Assembly: GCA_963573315.1 (NCBI GenBank)
Contig: OY752150.1
Location: 1,240,001 to 1,304,000, forward strand
Direction: 5' to 3'
DNA: 64,000 nt
DNA from: Entomortierella parvispora
Lineage: Eukaryota > Mortierellomycota > Mortierellomycetes > Mortierellales > Mortierellaceae
Positions 9,185-19,821 of this stretch are shown here, one piece after another. A program made the translations under genes and the position numbers. Position 1 is the stretch's first letter. Every line of letters starts with the position of its first letter. The notes beneath the pieces are model-generated. The model searched no databases, was not told the origin of the DNA, and saw only the letters and a list, made by a program, of their open reading frames with translations.

Positions 9185-12100
9185 GGCGGAATGCGAGTAT
9201 TGAGAAGACGTTGTGGCGGGATTTGTCGAGGAAATGTGGATTCTCGGGTGGAATGAAAGGCAATGTGGAACTGCCTTGTGCTGATAATTAATAGAATCGA
9301 AAAGGTCACAAGAGAGAAGGAAGTGGCGGCGATTGTTGGAGGGGAAGATCGAGAAGATTGAGAAGATTGAGAGGGCACCCAATTGAGACTGTAGTTCAAG
9401 CGATGCCGAGAAGATGAGTCTTCGTTCAAGTGACTATGGAGAGGCGGGGGGATGATGAAATGTTCGTTGAGGTGGATCTAGAGGAAGGAGCACGGGTTTG
9501 AATCTCAAAATGAAGCAACAAGGATCTAATTGGGATCGAGCGAGGAGTGATGGTGGGAAAATAAGGGAAAGACAAGTTAGAACCTGGATGAAGGAGAGTG
9601 AGCGGGGAGGAAAGGGAGGGGAATGAGACGAGAGGGAAAGAAAAGCAAGGGAGGGAAAGGCCAAGGGAACAAGGACAAGAAAAGGAAAGGAAAAGAAAAA
9701 GAGAGAAAAAAAAAGAGAAATGAACACGAAGGATATAAATACAACCAGACGCGTGAGAGGGCCATGGCCCATGCGTGCCTGCCGCTGTTCCTCGCCCCTT
9801 CTCGTCTTCTCGTGCCAGTCTTGAGCCATGCCCGCTTGCTCTCTTTCTTTCTCTCTTTTCTCTCTCTCTGTCTCTTTTTTCATCCTCTCTCTCCCGCTCC
9901 TCCTTCGATCCTGAGTCTCGCTGTCGGGCAGCTGTTGCTCCGTCTTTCTCTTTATTTTTACTCTCCACGCTCGTCTCCTTGGGTTCGAGATCCATCTTTG
10001 CTCCCATTGTGCTCATTTCCCAACGGTCTCATTGGCTCATCCGAGAGAAAGAGAGTCAATGGGAGGCATGCCCCATTCCCCGATGAAGACCGCGTGTAAT
10101 GAGAGCGTTCCATTTCACAGAGGTCATTGTATGAACGGTGTAGTCTGCATGGTCACCCTTTTTGACAGCTCATGACATGCGAGAAAAAGGGGCCATTCAA
10201 CTGTGCGAGCGCTCTTCCTACCGTGCCTGAAGCTGGACGGACGGCGGAAAACACCAAGCGAGGAAGGGAGAGGGAAAATCAATTACACAACATACACAAA
10301 AAAAAAAAAAAAAAAAAAGAGCTGTGCGCTGCTGAGGTGAGCAGAACAACAACAACAACAATAATAATAAAAAAAGACATGGAAGGGTACGCTGCAGGAA
10401 CCCAGAACCATTCGGAAACGATACAAAGAACCCATGCCCCTTGCTTTATCCCCCTCTCTTCCTCCCGAGCAATTCCAATCTGTTGGAACCAACCCAAAAA
10501 ATACAAAGGTCATTGTGTGCTTAAAGGTCTATCCGATCAATCACGACGGGAGACAGGGGGCAGGAGAAGGTCTGGGTCCAGTAAGGCACATGTAAACAGA
10601 CCAGGGGTTGAGCTGCGAGTGGTAAAAGGAAACGGAAGGAAGGAAAAGAAGAAGAACAAAAAAAAACGAGCACCTACTGCATGTCAGATAGGGGCTACTA
10701 TCCCTCTGGGTACAAAATGTTAAATGCAAATGCAATCGCAAATGCAAAAAGAGGGGGAAGAGGGAAAAGGAGAGGGATCGACAAACGAATGGGCGGGTGG
10801 GGTCACTGGGGGGAGGGGACAGAACACGATTGCTGTGTGCCCAGGCTTTGTGCAAGGATGAGTAATCAATGGGCGGAAAAAGTGTCAACGAAGGACGAGG
10901 CAATGAATTTGCAAATGGATACAGACGAGAATGACGGCTGAAAAGAACTCGAAAGAAAAAGGAGCGCAGCGCAGATATAAGGCAGTTTTCTCAGAGAATA
11001 TGCAAAGAGAGAACGCTTTCGTTCTTTAGGATGACCTACAAGCTCCTGTTGTTCTATGTCCGTCCGCTCGCTCAACGTTGGGTTCTGTCGGATGAGCCAG
11101 TCGCGACCTGCTGACAAAGGTGTGGGAGAGGAATTGGCGAGTGTGTTTGAGAGGAATGGGAGAGGAGAGACGGAAAACAGGAGAAAGATTGGAGAGTCAG
11201 GAAAGCGATGAAAGGAGAAAGTGGATGGTCGAAGGTGGGAAGAAAGGAGGGATAGGCCAATGAAGGATGGAAGCAAGAAAAGAAGGGGTCGAAGGCGAGC
11301 AAAGAGGGGAGTCGAGAGAAGCGTGGGGCACGATCAGGCTTGCTGTGGGGTCGATGGATGACAAAAAAACGGGTCCAGGGAGGGAGGGAGGGCGATGATT
11401 TTTTTTGCTGGCGAGTGGCGAGGACAAGAGACTGCTGGGTGATGAAGAATGAAGAGCGGGATGCTGGGCGGACAGTGGCGATGGCGATGCTAGCAATTAT
11501 GCAAATGAGGAGGGGATCGCAAAACAAACAAAGCAAAAAAAGAAGGAGGGATGAGAGAGAAAGAGAGAAGGAGAAAGAGGGGGTGGGGGACGAAAAAGGG
11601 TTGTTTGAGAGAAGTGAGCGCGAAACAGTCAACGGTGCGTTCTACTCGAAGAAGGTACCTTGCTCTCAATCAACGGCTCAAGAGCGAGTGCAAGGAACAA
11701 GGACAAAAACAGGCACAGGCACAGGCACAGCAGCACGCACAGAAAAGCAAGGAACTTGTTCCATCTGACCGCGATGACAGAATAGAGATGACCATCCCAC
11801 CAAGGGGCGGATTGGCTGCTCTCGCTCGCATTTCAATTGTTCGTTCCCTCCATTCACTTTTGCTGTTCTCCATCATATGCGAACTCTTTGAAGTTCAACT
11901 CTCTTTTGGATTTGAACTTTTTAAGGGAATCGTGCAGCCGTTCCACTCAACCACCCCAAATACCCATGCACACTCTGTTCTGGTTCTTCATGCATGACGG
12001 CCATATTTACGACCATTGTGGTTCCATCGACGATTGACGCCTGCCTTTTAGCCTTCCCTCAGTTCAACGGGGTGCACAAAGATTTCAACACGCCCCGGCG

Positions 12101-12451
12101 TCAAGCAAAAGAAAACTTGCGAGCAAACTGGATCAAGAGAAACTCAAACAGTCAGCAAAAACTTGTGGCCGGGCACTGACAGCATGCATCACGAAAGGTC
12201 GGCGAAATAAAAACAAGAGCACAAACGGAGAGAACAAAAAAAAAAACGGAACAGGGGCGCGTTCTTTGTCAAAACGCGCGCCAACCCCGCATTGCAACGG
12301 CTGGAAGGATGGGAAGACGGACGCGTTGGAAATGTCAGTGAGCAAAAGGTATTCCTCTTCCTCTCCCCTTTATCATGTCCCTTTCAAACACTGCTCGCTT
12401 TTCGATGAAGAATGACAAAATGGGAAAAGGGCGGGTTCCCCGCTTTAGAAA
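9185..12451. other. Long intergenic region upstream of the bZIP gene, no supported gene
   Basis: The sequence is strongly strand-asymmetric. Polypurine on the plus strand (pyrimidine on the minus) covers about 9590-9730 and 10860-11640, as in leaders of highly expressed fungal genes. There are A20-type and CAA/TAA microsatellite tracts near 10300-10375 and a CAGGCA repeat near 11705-11730. Open frames of up to about 190 codons on both strands are compositionally biased (Ser/Leu/Phe or Lys/Glu/Arg), lack domains and overlap each other. I treat the stretch as promoter and long 5' leader of the minus-strand bZIP gene plus unassigned DNA. Confidence 0.5.
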
Positions 12452-13533
12452 TCCAAAAGAATAGTCGACAGACCAGAGGGGGTTCTTTTTTTTTCTTCAG
12501 AGGATCAGTTTGTATGTCAGTTTTGCAAAGGTTGTCGGTCAACTCCTTTCCTGCTCAGTGAACACGGCCTTGAAAAGAAGAGAGCGACAACAATGGCGAG
12601 AAACCCCAGGGGAACCGTCATGATTAGATGATCTCCTTTTTGTCCCTTTGTTATGCGTGCTTTTTTTCTTTTTGTTTTAGGTCGTTCGAGGTCAATGGAG
12701 ATCCTCCAATGACCTCTTGCCCGCGGAAAAATGATTCTTTTCAAGGACCTTTTTTTATGACTCTTGAAGTACTTGTCGCCGTAATACAAAAACCTGACAA
12801 GAGACAAAGCAATTGTAAAAACTCGCAAGGACAGGGTTCACGTTGTGTTGTAAGTAATCATTGGTCCGTCCACTCCACGCTCCCCCAGAGCACGGATTTT
12901 TAGTTGCGTGTGCGTGCGTGTTTGCTTTGTTTGTTTAATCCGTTACGTTAGCACTCCCCACCCCCTTGCTGAGCAGTGTCATCAAACTGTTCAATTAGGC
13001 CACAGAATGCTTGTTGTCTTTATCATCTTCTCTTGGTTCGGGACGCCGGCAATAGAAACTGCTGATGGGTTCCAAGGAACGCTGATCGTTAACCGCCATG
13101 GCTCGTCTTTATGTCACACAGAAACTACCGACCACCACATCTATATCTCGCTCATCGCGTGCCCCTCTCCACCCCTGCCCCAACCTTCCCATGTGACCAA
13201 AAGCCCCACTTTGAGCCAGAAACCACAATGAAAGATGTCTGTCCAGAACTGAACACTGCCGACTCTATTCCGCTGCAATTGAACAAAAAGACTGGGAAAA
13301 TGAAGAGAAGATGATCAAGCCATCAAAGGGAATAACGATTTCAGCGATGACAGGAGAGCCCTCAACAGTGAGAGAGTAGCTGCTGTGTCCCAGTTGCAGT
13401 TTGTCACCCTCGTTCCAAGCAAAACATCTAGTTTTCTGAGCGGCCAAAAAAAAGAGGGAGCTCCAAGTTCAACTCTTTCCCATCGGGGTCAGCACGTCAG
13501 GAACCTCCATGTGACAGGTGATTGGTTGCCACC
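12452..13533. repeat. Segmental duplicate, copy 1 (partner 36235-37197)
   Basis: Long blocks match the G-H spacer in the same orientation: ACAGACCAGAGGGGGTTCTT, GAGAAACCCC(A/G)GGGGAACCG, CCAAAAGCCCCACTTTGAGC, TTGCAGTTTGTCACCCTCGT. About 310 bp (roughly 12670-12980) exist only here and about 170 bp only in the partner. A frame at 13355-13573 (ALNSERVAAVSQLQFVTLVP...) has a counterpart in the partner (ALNSEWAAAVSQLQFVTLVP...), so a decayed exon may be present. No function can be assigned. Confidence 0.65.
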
Positions 13534-14128
13534 AAATAGCGCTTCCAGAGGGAGACACGGCGATTACATATGAGCAGCAGTCACGGTGGCCCAGATATAT
13601 AAAGATAGGACGGACGCGAGACTGAGGAGAGTTGTCTTTGCCACATACAACTCTTCTGCTTCGTCGTCGTCGCTGCCTCTGGTTCATGGCAACTGGTTCC
13701 ATCCAAGCAGGGCGTGAGAGCTTAGGAGAAGATAGGAAAGTCCACAGAGATTTAAGAGATTACGTTTATTCTGCTATGGAAGAGCAAACCGACAAGCGTA
13801 GGCCTTCGAGCGTTGGCGACAAGGACCATTTCAACCTATCCTTTTGGAGCACCCCAATGGGATCTGGTCATGGACGATATGGGATACACGAAACCAGTGG
13901 GCCTTTCCCCGGTGATGATCAAACGAACAAGCCCCCTATCCCCCGACAAACCTCAGATTCACCACACATTTGTTATCACGTGAGTGAGCCCGAACTTGGT
14001 GTCCTTCTGCGCGTGTGACAAAAGGCGACAGACGGAAATCGTCGTTCTCCCTACCTTTTTGTGTTGTTGCCCTGATGTTGGACGTGCCCAGAACTCAAGG
14101 AATGCACGCTCTCAAAATTCTCAGTGTT
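13534..14128. other. Spacer before copy B with a second duplicated segment (partner ~43890-44225)
   Basis: Blocks such as ACGTTTATTCTGCT(A/G)TGGA, CATCCTTTTGGA(A/G)CACCCC-like text and GATATGGGATACACGAAACC (13878-13897) recur in the I-J spacer with substitutions. The spacer hairpin block found upstream of the other copies is absent, so copy B carries only the proximal ~200 bp of the standard upstream region. No ORF here is convincing. Confidence 0.55.
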
Positions 14129-14145
14129 GACTTGAATAACAAGTC
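14129..14145 (+). promoter_or_regulatory. 17-bp dyad upstream of copy B
   Basis: GACTTGAATAACAAGTC, a perfect 6-bp inverted repeat, 153 bp before the copy B ATG. It is followed by AATGATATCGGTAAAGG, which is also conserved. Confidence 0.6.
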
Positions 14146-14297
14146 AATGATATCGGTAAAGGACAATCGAGGAGCGCGAAAGTACTTCTTTCTCTTCATT
14201 AATTGCGAATATTCCAGTCGAGCTCCCCATTCGCGTTATTGTTAGGTCTTACCACCGCAGCCTCTCGTTTGCAGATTACACGCTTCATTTGCTCACA

Positions 14298-16148
14298 ATG
14301 AAGAACCTGCTCAGTACCTTCTTGATCACAGCCTTGGCCATAGCTTCTTTGGTCGCCGCACACGAGACCATAAAGGCTAAGACTAATGTCTCCGCACCAG
14401 CAGTATCAGGCACGACGGAAGATGTGGATAGCGCCCTTTGGAACAAAAAGCATCATGATCACAACAAGCACAAGTGTAGGAACTATGTGATCATCACACT
14501 TCCCAATCCTGAGTGCGAGCGCGAGTGCAGGAACAAGTGCAATTCGGGGCCACAGTGCGAGAAGGCGTGTAAGAAGGCATGCACGTCCGGCGAGTTCCAG
14601 TGTAAGGAGGCGTGTGAGTCTGGCGAGGACCAGTGCAAGGATGCGTGCGAGAATAACGCCATGGGAATAGTCACTGTTACAGCCACGGCTACCGCTACGG
14701 CAGCGGCAACTGCAAAGGCAACGGCAATTGCAACAGCAACAGCAACAGCAACGGCTTCGGCTATGACTGAAGCCACAGCTGTGGCTTCGGCTTCGGCTAC
14801 AACTACGGCCGAGGTTGCGGCGACGGCTTCGATTGCGGCTACGGCTGAGGTGTCGGTGACGGCTACAGCTGTAGCTACGGCTACGGCTACGGCTTCGACT
14901 GAGGTTGCAACTACGACTACGGTCACGGCCACGGGAACTGCAACGGCTACGGCTACAGCTACAGCTACGGCAACGGCCATGGCTACGGCTACCGCTTCAA
15001 CTGAGGTTACGACTGCGACTACGGCCACGGCCACGACTACGACTATGGTAGTGGCTACGGCTATAGCCACGGCCACGGCTACGGCCACGGTCACAGCTAC
15101 AGCTTCGACCAGGGCTGTGGCTACAGCTGTGGCTTCGACTACAGCTACGGCTACGGCTATTGTTACGGCCTCAACACTTTTTATGACTTCGACTCAAGTT
15201 TCGGCTGTGACCACGTCATCAACTACGGCTACGGCTACGGCTTCGGATTCGAACACAGCATATACCGTTGTCGATATCTACGGCTCTGCCTCGGCCTTAA
15301 TCCCCTGTACAGACTTGGGGAACGGGAATATTTGCACAGTCGTGGCTGAGGCGTACGGGATCTCTTACACCACCTCGTGCAGCCCCCCGCATGGGGGGGC
15401 ATGCACTGCCACGGTTATAGTTACGCTCGCTGATACGTCTACATTCACTGTTCCAGGAACGGCAACGGCTACCGCGACGGCCGCAGTCACTGCTTCGACT
15501 ACAGCTACGGCTGTGGCTACAGTTTCGACTTCGGTTAAGGCTTCGACTACAGTTCATGCTGAGGCTACTGCTACGGCTACAGCTACGGCAACGGCTACAG
15601 CTACGGCTACAGCTTCGACTGTGGTTGTAACTATGGACGATGCTGCGGCCACGACCACGTCCACGGCTACGGTCACAGCTATGGCTTCGATTTTGGCTAC
15701 GGTTACGGCTGCGGCTACGGCTTCAACTGAGGTTACGGCTACGGCTGAGGCTACGGCCACGGCCACAGCCACGGTCACAGTCACTGCTATGGCTCTGATT
15801 ACGGCCACGGCCACAGCTTCAACTGAAGCTACGGCTACGGTTGAGGCTACCGCTATGGCCACGACTACGGTTACGGCTATGACTACAGCTACAGCTACAG
15901 TTACAGCTACGATTACAGCTACGGTTACAGTTACAGCTATAGCTGCAGCTGAAACTACAGCTACAGCTACATCTACATCTACAGCTACAACTACATCTAC
16001 AGCTACGGCTACGACTATGGCGACGGCGACGGCGACGGCTGCATGCGCGGGCATGTGTAAGGAGGCGTGCAGATCTGGTGGGCTCGGCTGCAAGGGAAAG
16101 TGCATCTCCTGTAACAACGAAGTGGGTGCCGCCGCCGCCATCCTTTAG
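14298..16148 (+). CDS. Copy B: secreted Thr-Ala-repeat / Cys-rich protein (616 aa)
   Basis: The ATG at 14298 begins MKNLLSTFLITALAIASLV, a clear signal peptide; TTG-initiated extensions upstream are leader. After cleavage come NVS, KKHHDHNKHKC and 11 cysteines spaced C-x12-C-x3-C-x3-C-x5-C-x3-C-x3-C-x6-C-x3-C-x6-C-x3-C. Thr-Ala tract 1 follows, then the four-cysteine island (PCTDLGNGNIC ... CSPPHGGAC) near residues 340-375, tract 2, and the tail ACAGMCKEACRSGGLGCKGK plus CISC. The protein ends at AAAIL, shorter than the others by the PESTLAPAP tail. There is no C-terminal hydrophobic segment, so no GPI anchor or membrane span is predicted. Dense Thr suggests O-glycosylation. Function unknown: wall or extracellular matrix protein, adhesin or ice-active protein are all possible. 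First plus-strand copy of the array. Confidence 0.88.
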   Translation: MKNLLSTFLITALAIASLVAAHETIKAKTNVSAPAVSGTTEDVDSALWNKKHHDHNKHKCRNYVIITLPNPECERECRNKCNSGPQCEKACKKACTSGEFQCKEACESGEDQCKDACENNAMGIVTVTATATATAAATAKATAIATATATATASAMTEATAVASASATTTAEVAATASIAATAEVSVTATAVATATATASTEVATTTTVTATGTATATATATATATAMATATASTEVTTATTATATTTTMVVATAIATATATATVTATASTRAVATAVASTTATATAIVTASTLFMTSTQVSAVTTSSTTATATASDSNTAYTVVDIYGSASALIPCTDLGNGNICTVVAEAYGISYTTSCSPPHGGACTATVIVTLADTSTFTVPGTATATATAAVTASTTATAVATVSTSVKASTTVHAEATATATATATATATATASTVVVTMDDAAATTTSTATVTAMASILATVTAAATASTEVTATAEATATATATVTVTAMALITATATASTEATATVEATAMATTTVTAMTTATATVTATITATVTVTAIAAAETTATATSTSTATTTSTATATTMATATATAACAGMCKEACRSGGLGCKGKCISCNNEVGAAAAIL

Positions 16149-17781
16149 CACCTGCCTGTGCTGTCCACTGAACTATTGTTGACTCACGAAGCAAGTGTTA
16201 ACACTTGTCCAACGTTCTCAAGGATCCAGTTCCTCTGTTTTCGCACGGATCACCTTTTTTTTTGCACCTGAGGAGAGAACAACGACATTGCTCTATCCAT
16301 TTTTTTTCTTTCATTGCCATACCTCTTCTTGACATTGGGACGTCTCTCTTGTCGCTCACAGACTTTACCGTTTAATCATCCTACCACATGTCGATGCAAT
16401 ACAATATAAGGAGTATATAGACAAAAAAAATGGAGGGAGCGACAGAGAAAGCACAAAAGAAAAGTAAACAAGGCACTCAAAAAAAAAGGGCCCAAAAAGA
16501 AAAAAATGACGGGACGCGGATACGTGGATACCTGTCCATTTTAGAATGTTAGAGCCCCCAAGGCCTAGGCTGCAATTTTCAACCAGTCCGTGCCCATGAT
16601 CGAAGAACAGTAACAGGAAGGGAAGTCTGATACTCTCACTTGCAATCACAAGCATAATCTTTCCTGCCCTGGCTTGTCCTGCATCACCCGACCCGTACCC
16701 CGCCCTACTGCTTCACTATCCTATCCTAGTGCATTGCCTATTTTACCTTGCCCTACCTTGTTTGGTTGCCATCTTTTCCTCTTTTTGGCCCATCGGCCGG
16801 AAGGTAGCGAGGATACCACAAGAGGGGGATGATTGGTGGGATAAGTGATCCTTGGATGATAGCTGAGATTGTCGCAATCCAAAACATTACGTGAGGACGG
16901 TGGGAATCCACGCGTAGATCTTTGTTGCCTACAACGGCCGCTAAACTATATTATCCAGCTAACCAAAAACAGGTGGGGATGGAAGAAAACAAAAGCGTCC
17001 ATAGAGAACATTCAATGAGAGGCATGGGGGAGCCTGAGGGAAAATGGGCGGTGCAAATGGTGACACGGCCGGAACAAGAATTTTTTTGGGAGCGCGAGGA
17101 GGCTTCAGCGCGTGAGGACGCCTGCCCAAGGTGAGCCTCCTGCATCTTCAAGTGATTGAAGTGGCCAGCAAATCGATATTGGAACCATGCCCCTCCCTTC
17201 CTCTTCCTCTCCCACCTACTCTCACCCCCAACTCGGGGCATTGCCCGCGAGATTCTTCTACTCGTTGGATTGACTATCCGATGCCAAGAAAAAAATAAAT
17301 GGTCGATTTGCATCGCAATAGATGTACTCAAGGATTGATTTTCTTATGAACCTGCGTGAAAACAGCCAATGCCAATGGACGTGTGCCACTTCAGTAGATG
17401 AAGTTGATCCTGTCTTCTCCTCATTAAAAAACTGGTGTGTTTTTGGGGCTATAACCTACTCGGAGTTCTTGAGTTAGTGGGTCGAAGAAGATGGATCTCC
17501 TTATTGTCGACGCTGTGCCCTTTAAACAGGCGCCGTGGCAGGTTTGCTATCTGATTTTATTTATAATAATCGGAGATCTAGACTATTCTAATCCAGCACG
17601 ATATGCAACACATGGAATGTACGCCTTCTGACTTCCTAGTATTGACAAAAAGGCGCTGACGATGGCGGCAAAAGGGTAATCGATGTGAAAAAATGCATCT
17701 CCCTATTTTTTTTGTGTTGTAGCCTTGATGTAGGACACGCTCAGAATGCAAGGAATGCACGCTTTCAAAATTCTCAGTGTT
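16149..17781. other. B-C spacer
   Basis: It begins with the common downstream block (TTTGCACCTGAGGAGAGAAC at 16261-16280, then CCTCTTCTTGACATTGGGAC and TAGACAAAAAAA), probably 3' UTR and poly(A) region. Next comes the GCCCTGGCTTGTCCTGC block, a (CCTTG)-rich stretch, the AAGGTAGCGAGG block at 16801-16812, the ATCGATATTGGAACCATGCC block and the GC hairpin. No supported gene. Confidence 0.6.
17232..17251 (+). promoter_or_regulatory. GC-rich hairpin of the array unit (copy C)
   Basis: CTCGGGGCATTGCCCGCGAG pairs CTC/GAG and GGGC/GCCC with one internal mismatch. It is followed by the conserved ATTCTTCTA and lies 708 bp before the copy C ATG. Confidence 0.5.
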
Positions 17782-17798
17782 GACTTGAATAACAAGTC
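17782..17798 (+). promoter_or_regulatory. 17-bp dyad upstream of copy C
   Basis: GACTTGAATAACAAGTC followed by GATGATATCGGCAAAG, 161 bp before the copy C start. Confidence 0.6.
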
Positions 17799-17958
17799 GA
17801 TGATATCGGCAAAGTACAATCGAGGAGCGCGAAAGCGTTTCTTTTTTTTTCATTTATTGAGAATATTCCCTTATTCGCGTCATTGTTAGATCTTCTGCTG
17901 CTTGCGTTTCCTTCGCCTCAGTCTCCCGTTTGCAGCTTACACGCTTCATTTGCTCACA

Positions 17959-19821
17959 ATGAAGAACCTGCTCAGTACCTTCTTGATCACAGCCTTGGCC
18001 ATAGCTTCTTTGGTCGCCGCACAAGAAACCCTAAAGGCTGAGACCAATGTTTCCGCACCAGCAGTATCAGGCACGACGGAAGATGTGGATAGCGCCCTTT
18101 GGAACAAAAAGCATCATGATCACAACAAGCACAAGTGCAAGAACTATGTGATCATTACGCTTCCCAATCCTAAGTGCGAGCGCGAGTGCAGGAGCAAGTG
18201 CAATTCGGAGCCGGAGTGCGAGAAGGCGTGTAAGAAAGAATGCACGTCCGGCGAGTTCCGGTGTAAGGAGGCGTGTGAGTCTGGCGAGGTCCGGTGCGAG
18301 GATTCGTGCGAGAATAACGCCATGGGAATAGTCACTGTTACAGCCACGGCTACCGCTACGGCAGCGGCAACTGCAAAGGCAACGGCAACCGCGACTGCAA
18401 CGGCAACAGCTGAGGCCATGACTGAGGCTACAGCTGTGGCTTCAGCCGATGCTACGACTACGGCTGAGGTTGCGGCTACAGCTTCGGCTACGGCTACAGC
18501 TGTCGTGACAGTTACTGGTACAGCTACAGCTATGGCTATGGCTACCGTTTCGACTGAGGCTGCAACTACAACTACTGTCACGGCCTCGGCCGCGACTACG
18601 GCCGCGGCTACGGCTACAGCAATTACAGCGGCTTTTGCTACGGCTACCGTTTCAATTGACGTTACGGTTGGGACTACGGCCACGGCCACGACTATGACTA
18701 CGATAGTGGCTGTGGCTACAGCTACGGCCACTGCTACGGCTACGGCGATAGTTACAGCTTCGACCACGGTTGTGGCTACAGCTGTGGCTTCGAATACAGC
18801 TACGGCTACGGCTGTGGCCACGGCCACGCTCATTGTTTCGGATTCGACTGAGGTTGAGGCTGTGGCCACATCTTCAACTACTGCTATGGCTACGGCTACG
18901 GCTACGACCACATTAACTCCCATTGGCAGTGTCTATGCCATCGCCTCGGCCTTGGCCCCTTGTACATATTTGGTGGGAGGGAATAAGTGTACGGCCGTGG
19001 TTTTGCTGGGCCCACAGTCTGCCACCGTCACGTGCATCCCGCCGTTCGAGGGCATCTGCACTGCCACGGCTATAGTTGCAATCACTGCACCGGTCACCTT
19101 CACTGTTTCAGCAACGGCAACGGCTACAGCTACGGCCACACTTACGGCTAAAGTTACAGCTACGGCTTTGGCCACGGTTCACGATGTTTTTGAGGCTTCG
19201 ACTACAGTTCATGCTGAGGCTTCTGTTACAACTGCGGCTACAGCTACCGCTACAGCTACGGCTACGGATTCGACTGAGGTTGTAGCTACGACCGACGCTA
19301 CGGCCACGACCACGTCCACGGCTACGGTCACAGCAATGGCTTCGATTACAGCTACGGTTACGGACACGGTTGTGGCTTCAACTGAGGCTACGGCTACGGC
19401 TGAGGCTACGGCCACAGCTACTACTACGGTTACAGTCACAGCAGTGGCTGCGATTACGGCTACGGCTACGGTTTCAACTGAAGCTACGACTACGGTTGAG
19501 GCTACCGCATCGGCCATGACTACAGTTACGACTACGGCTACGACCACAACTACAGTTACAGCTACGGCTACAGCTACGGCTACAGTTACAGCTACAGCTT
19601 CAGCTGAAGCTACAGCTACAGCTAGAGCTATAGCTAGAGCTACGACTACAGCCAGAGCTAAGACTACCACGACGGCGACGGCGACGGCTGCATGCAAGGG
19701 CATCTGTAAGGAGGCGTGCAGATCTGGCGAGCTCGGCTGCAAGGGAAAGTGCATCACCTGTAACGATGAAGTAGGTGCCGCCGCCGCCGCCATCCTTAAG
19801 CGACCAGAGTCCATTCCTTAG
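17959..19821 (+). CDS. Copy C: secreted Thr-Ala-repeat / Cys-rich protein (620 aa)
   Basis: The signal peptide is like copy B's (MKNLLSTFLITALAIASLV, then AAQ). The N-terminal domain keeps 11 cysteines, but the units read CKKECTSGEFRCKEACESGE and VRCEDSC. The first repeat tract contains a block (TASAATTAAATATAITAAF, then TVSIDVTVGTTATA) shared with copy J and not with B or D, evidence of mosaic ancestry. The island is PCTYLVGGNKC ... CIPPFEGIC. Tract 2 ends with a Thr-Ala-Arg variant (TARAIARATTTARAKTTTT), and the tail is ACKGICKEACRSGELGCKGK then CITC. The protein ends KRPESIP. An antisense open frame (18144-18923) is a composition artefact. Confidence 0.88.
   Translation: MKNLLSTFLITALAIASLVAAQETLKAETNVSAPAVSGTTEDVDSALWNKKHHDHNKHKCKNYVIITLPNPKCERECRSKCNSEPECEKACKKECTSGEFRCKEACESGEVRCEDSCENNAMGIVTVTATATATAAATAKATATATATATAEAMTEATAVASADATTTAEVAATASATATAVVTVTGTATAMAMATVSTEAATTTTVTASAATTAAATATAITAAFATATVSIDVTVGTTATATTMTTIVAVATATATATATAIVTASTTVVATAVASNTATATAVATATLIVSDSTEVEAVATSSTTAMATATATTTLTPIGSVYAIASALAPCTYLVGGNKCTAVVLLGPQSATVTCIPPFEGICTATAIVAITAPVTFTVSATATATATATLTAKVTATALATVHDVFEASTTVHAEASVTTAATATATATATDSTEVVATTDATATTTSTATVTAMASITATVTDTVVASTEATATAEATATATTTVTVTAVAAITATATVSTEATTTVEATASAMTTVTTTATTTTTVTATATATATVTATASAEATATARAIARATTTARAKTTTTATATAACKGICKEACRSGELGCKGKCITCNDEVGAAAAAILKRPESIP

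Noticed and set aside
9426-10016. 196-codon minus-strand ORF upstream of the bZIP gene
   Set aside because: Almost entirely CT-rich DNA read as Ser/Leu/Phe, with overlapping frames of similar quality; it looks like promoter or leader sequence.
10172-10723. 183-codon plus-strand ORF with Lys-rich segment
   Set aside because: Runs through poly-A and CAA/TAA microsatellites; the Lys and Thr runs are translated simple repeats.
11072-11632. 186-codon minus-strand ORF
   Set aside because: Pyrimidine-tract composition, no domain, no splice context.
14483-15094. Antisense Val-Ala ORF in copy B as a possible membrane protein
   Set aside because: Hydrophobicity is an automatic result of the repeat; length and borders vary with each copy.
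14283-16148. Reading the Thr-Ala genes in the Gly-Tyr frame (chorion-like or glycine-rich wall protein)
   Set aside because: Only the Thr-Ala frame joins the signal peptide and all three cysteine modules in the seven intact copies.
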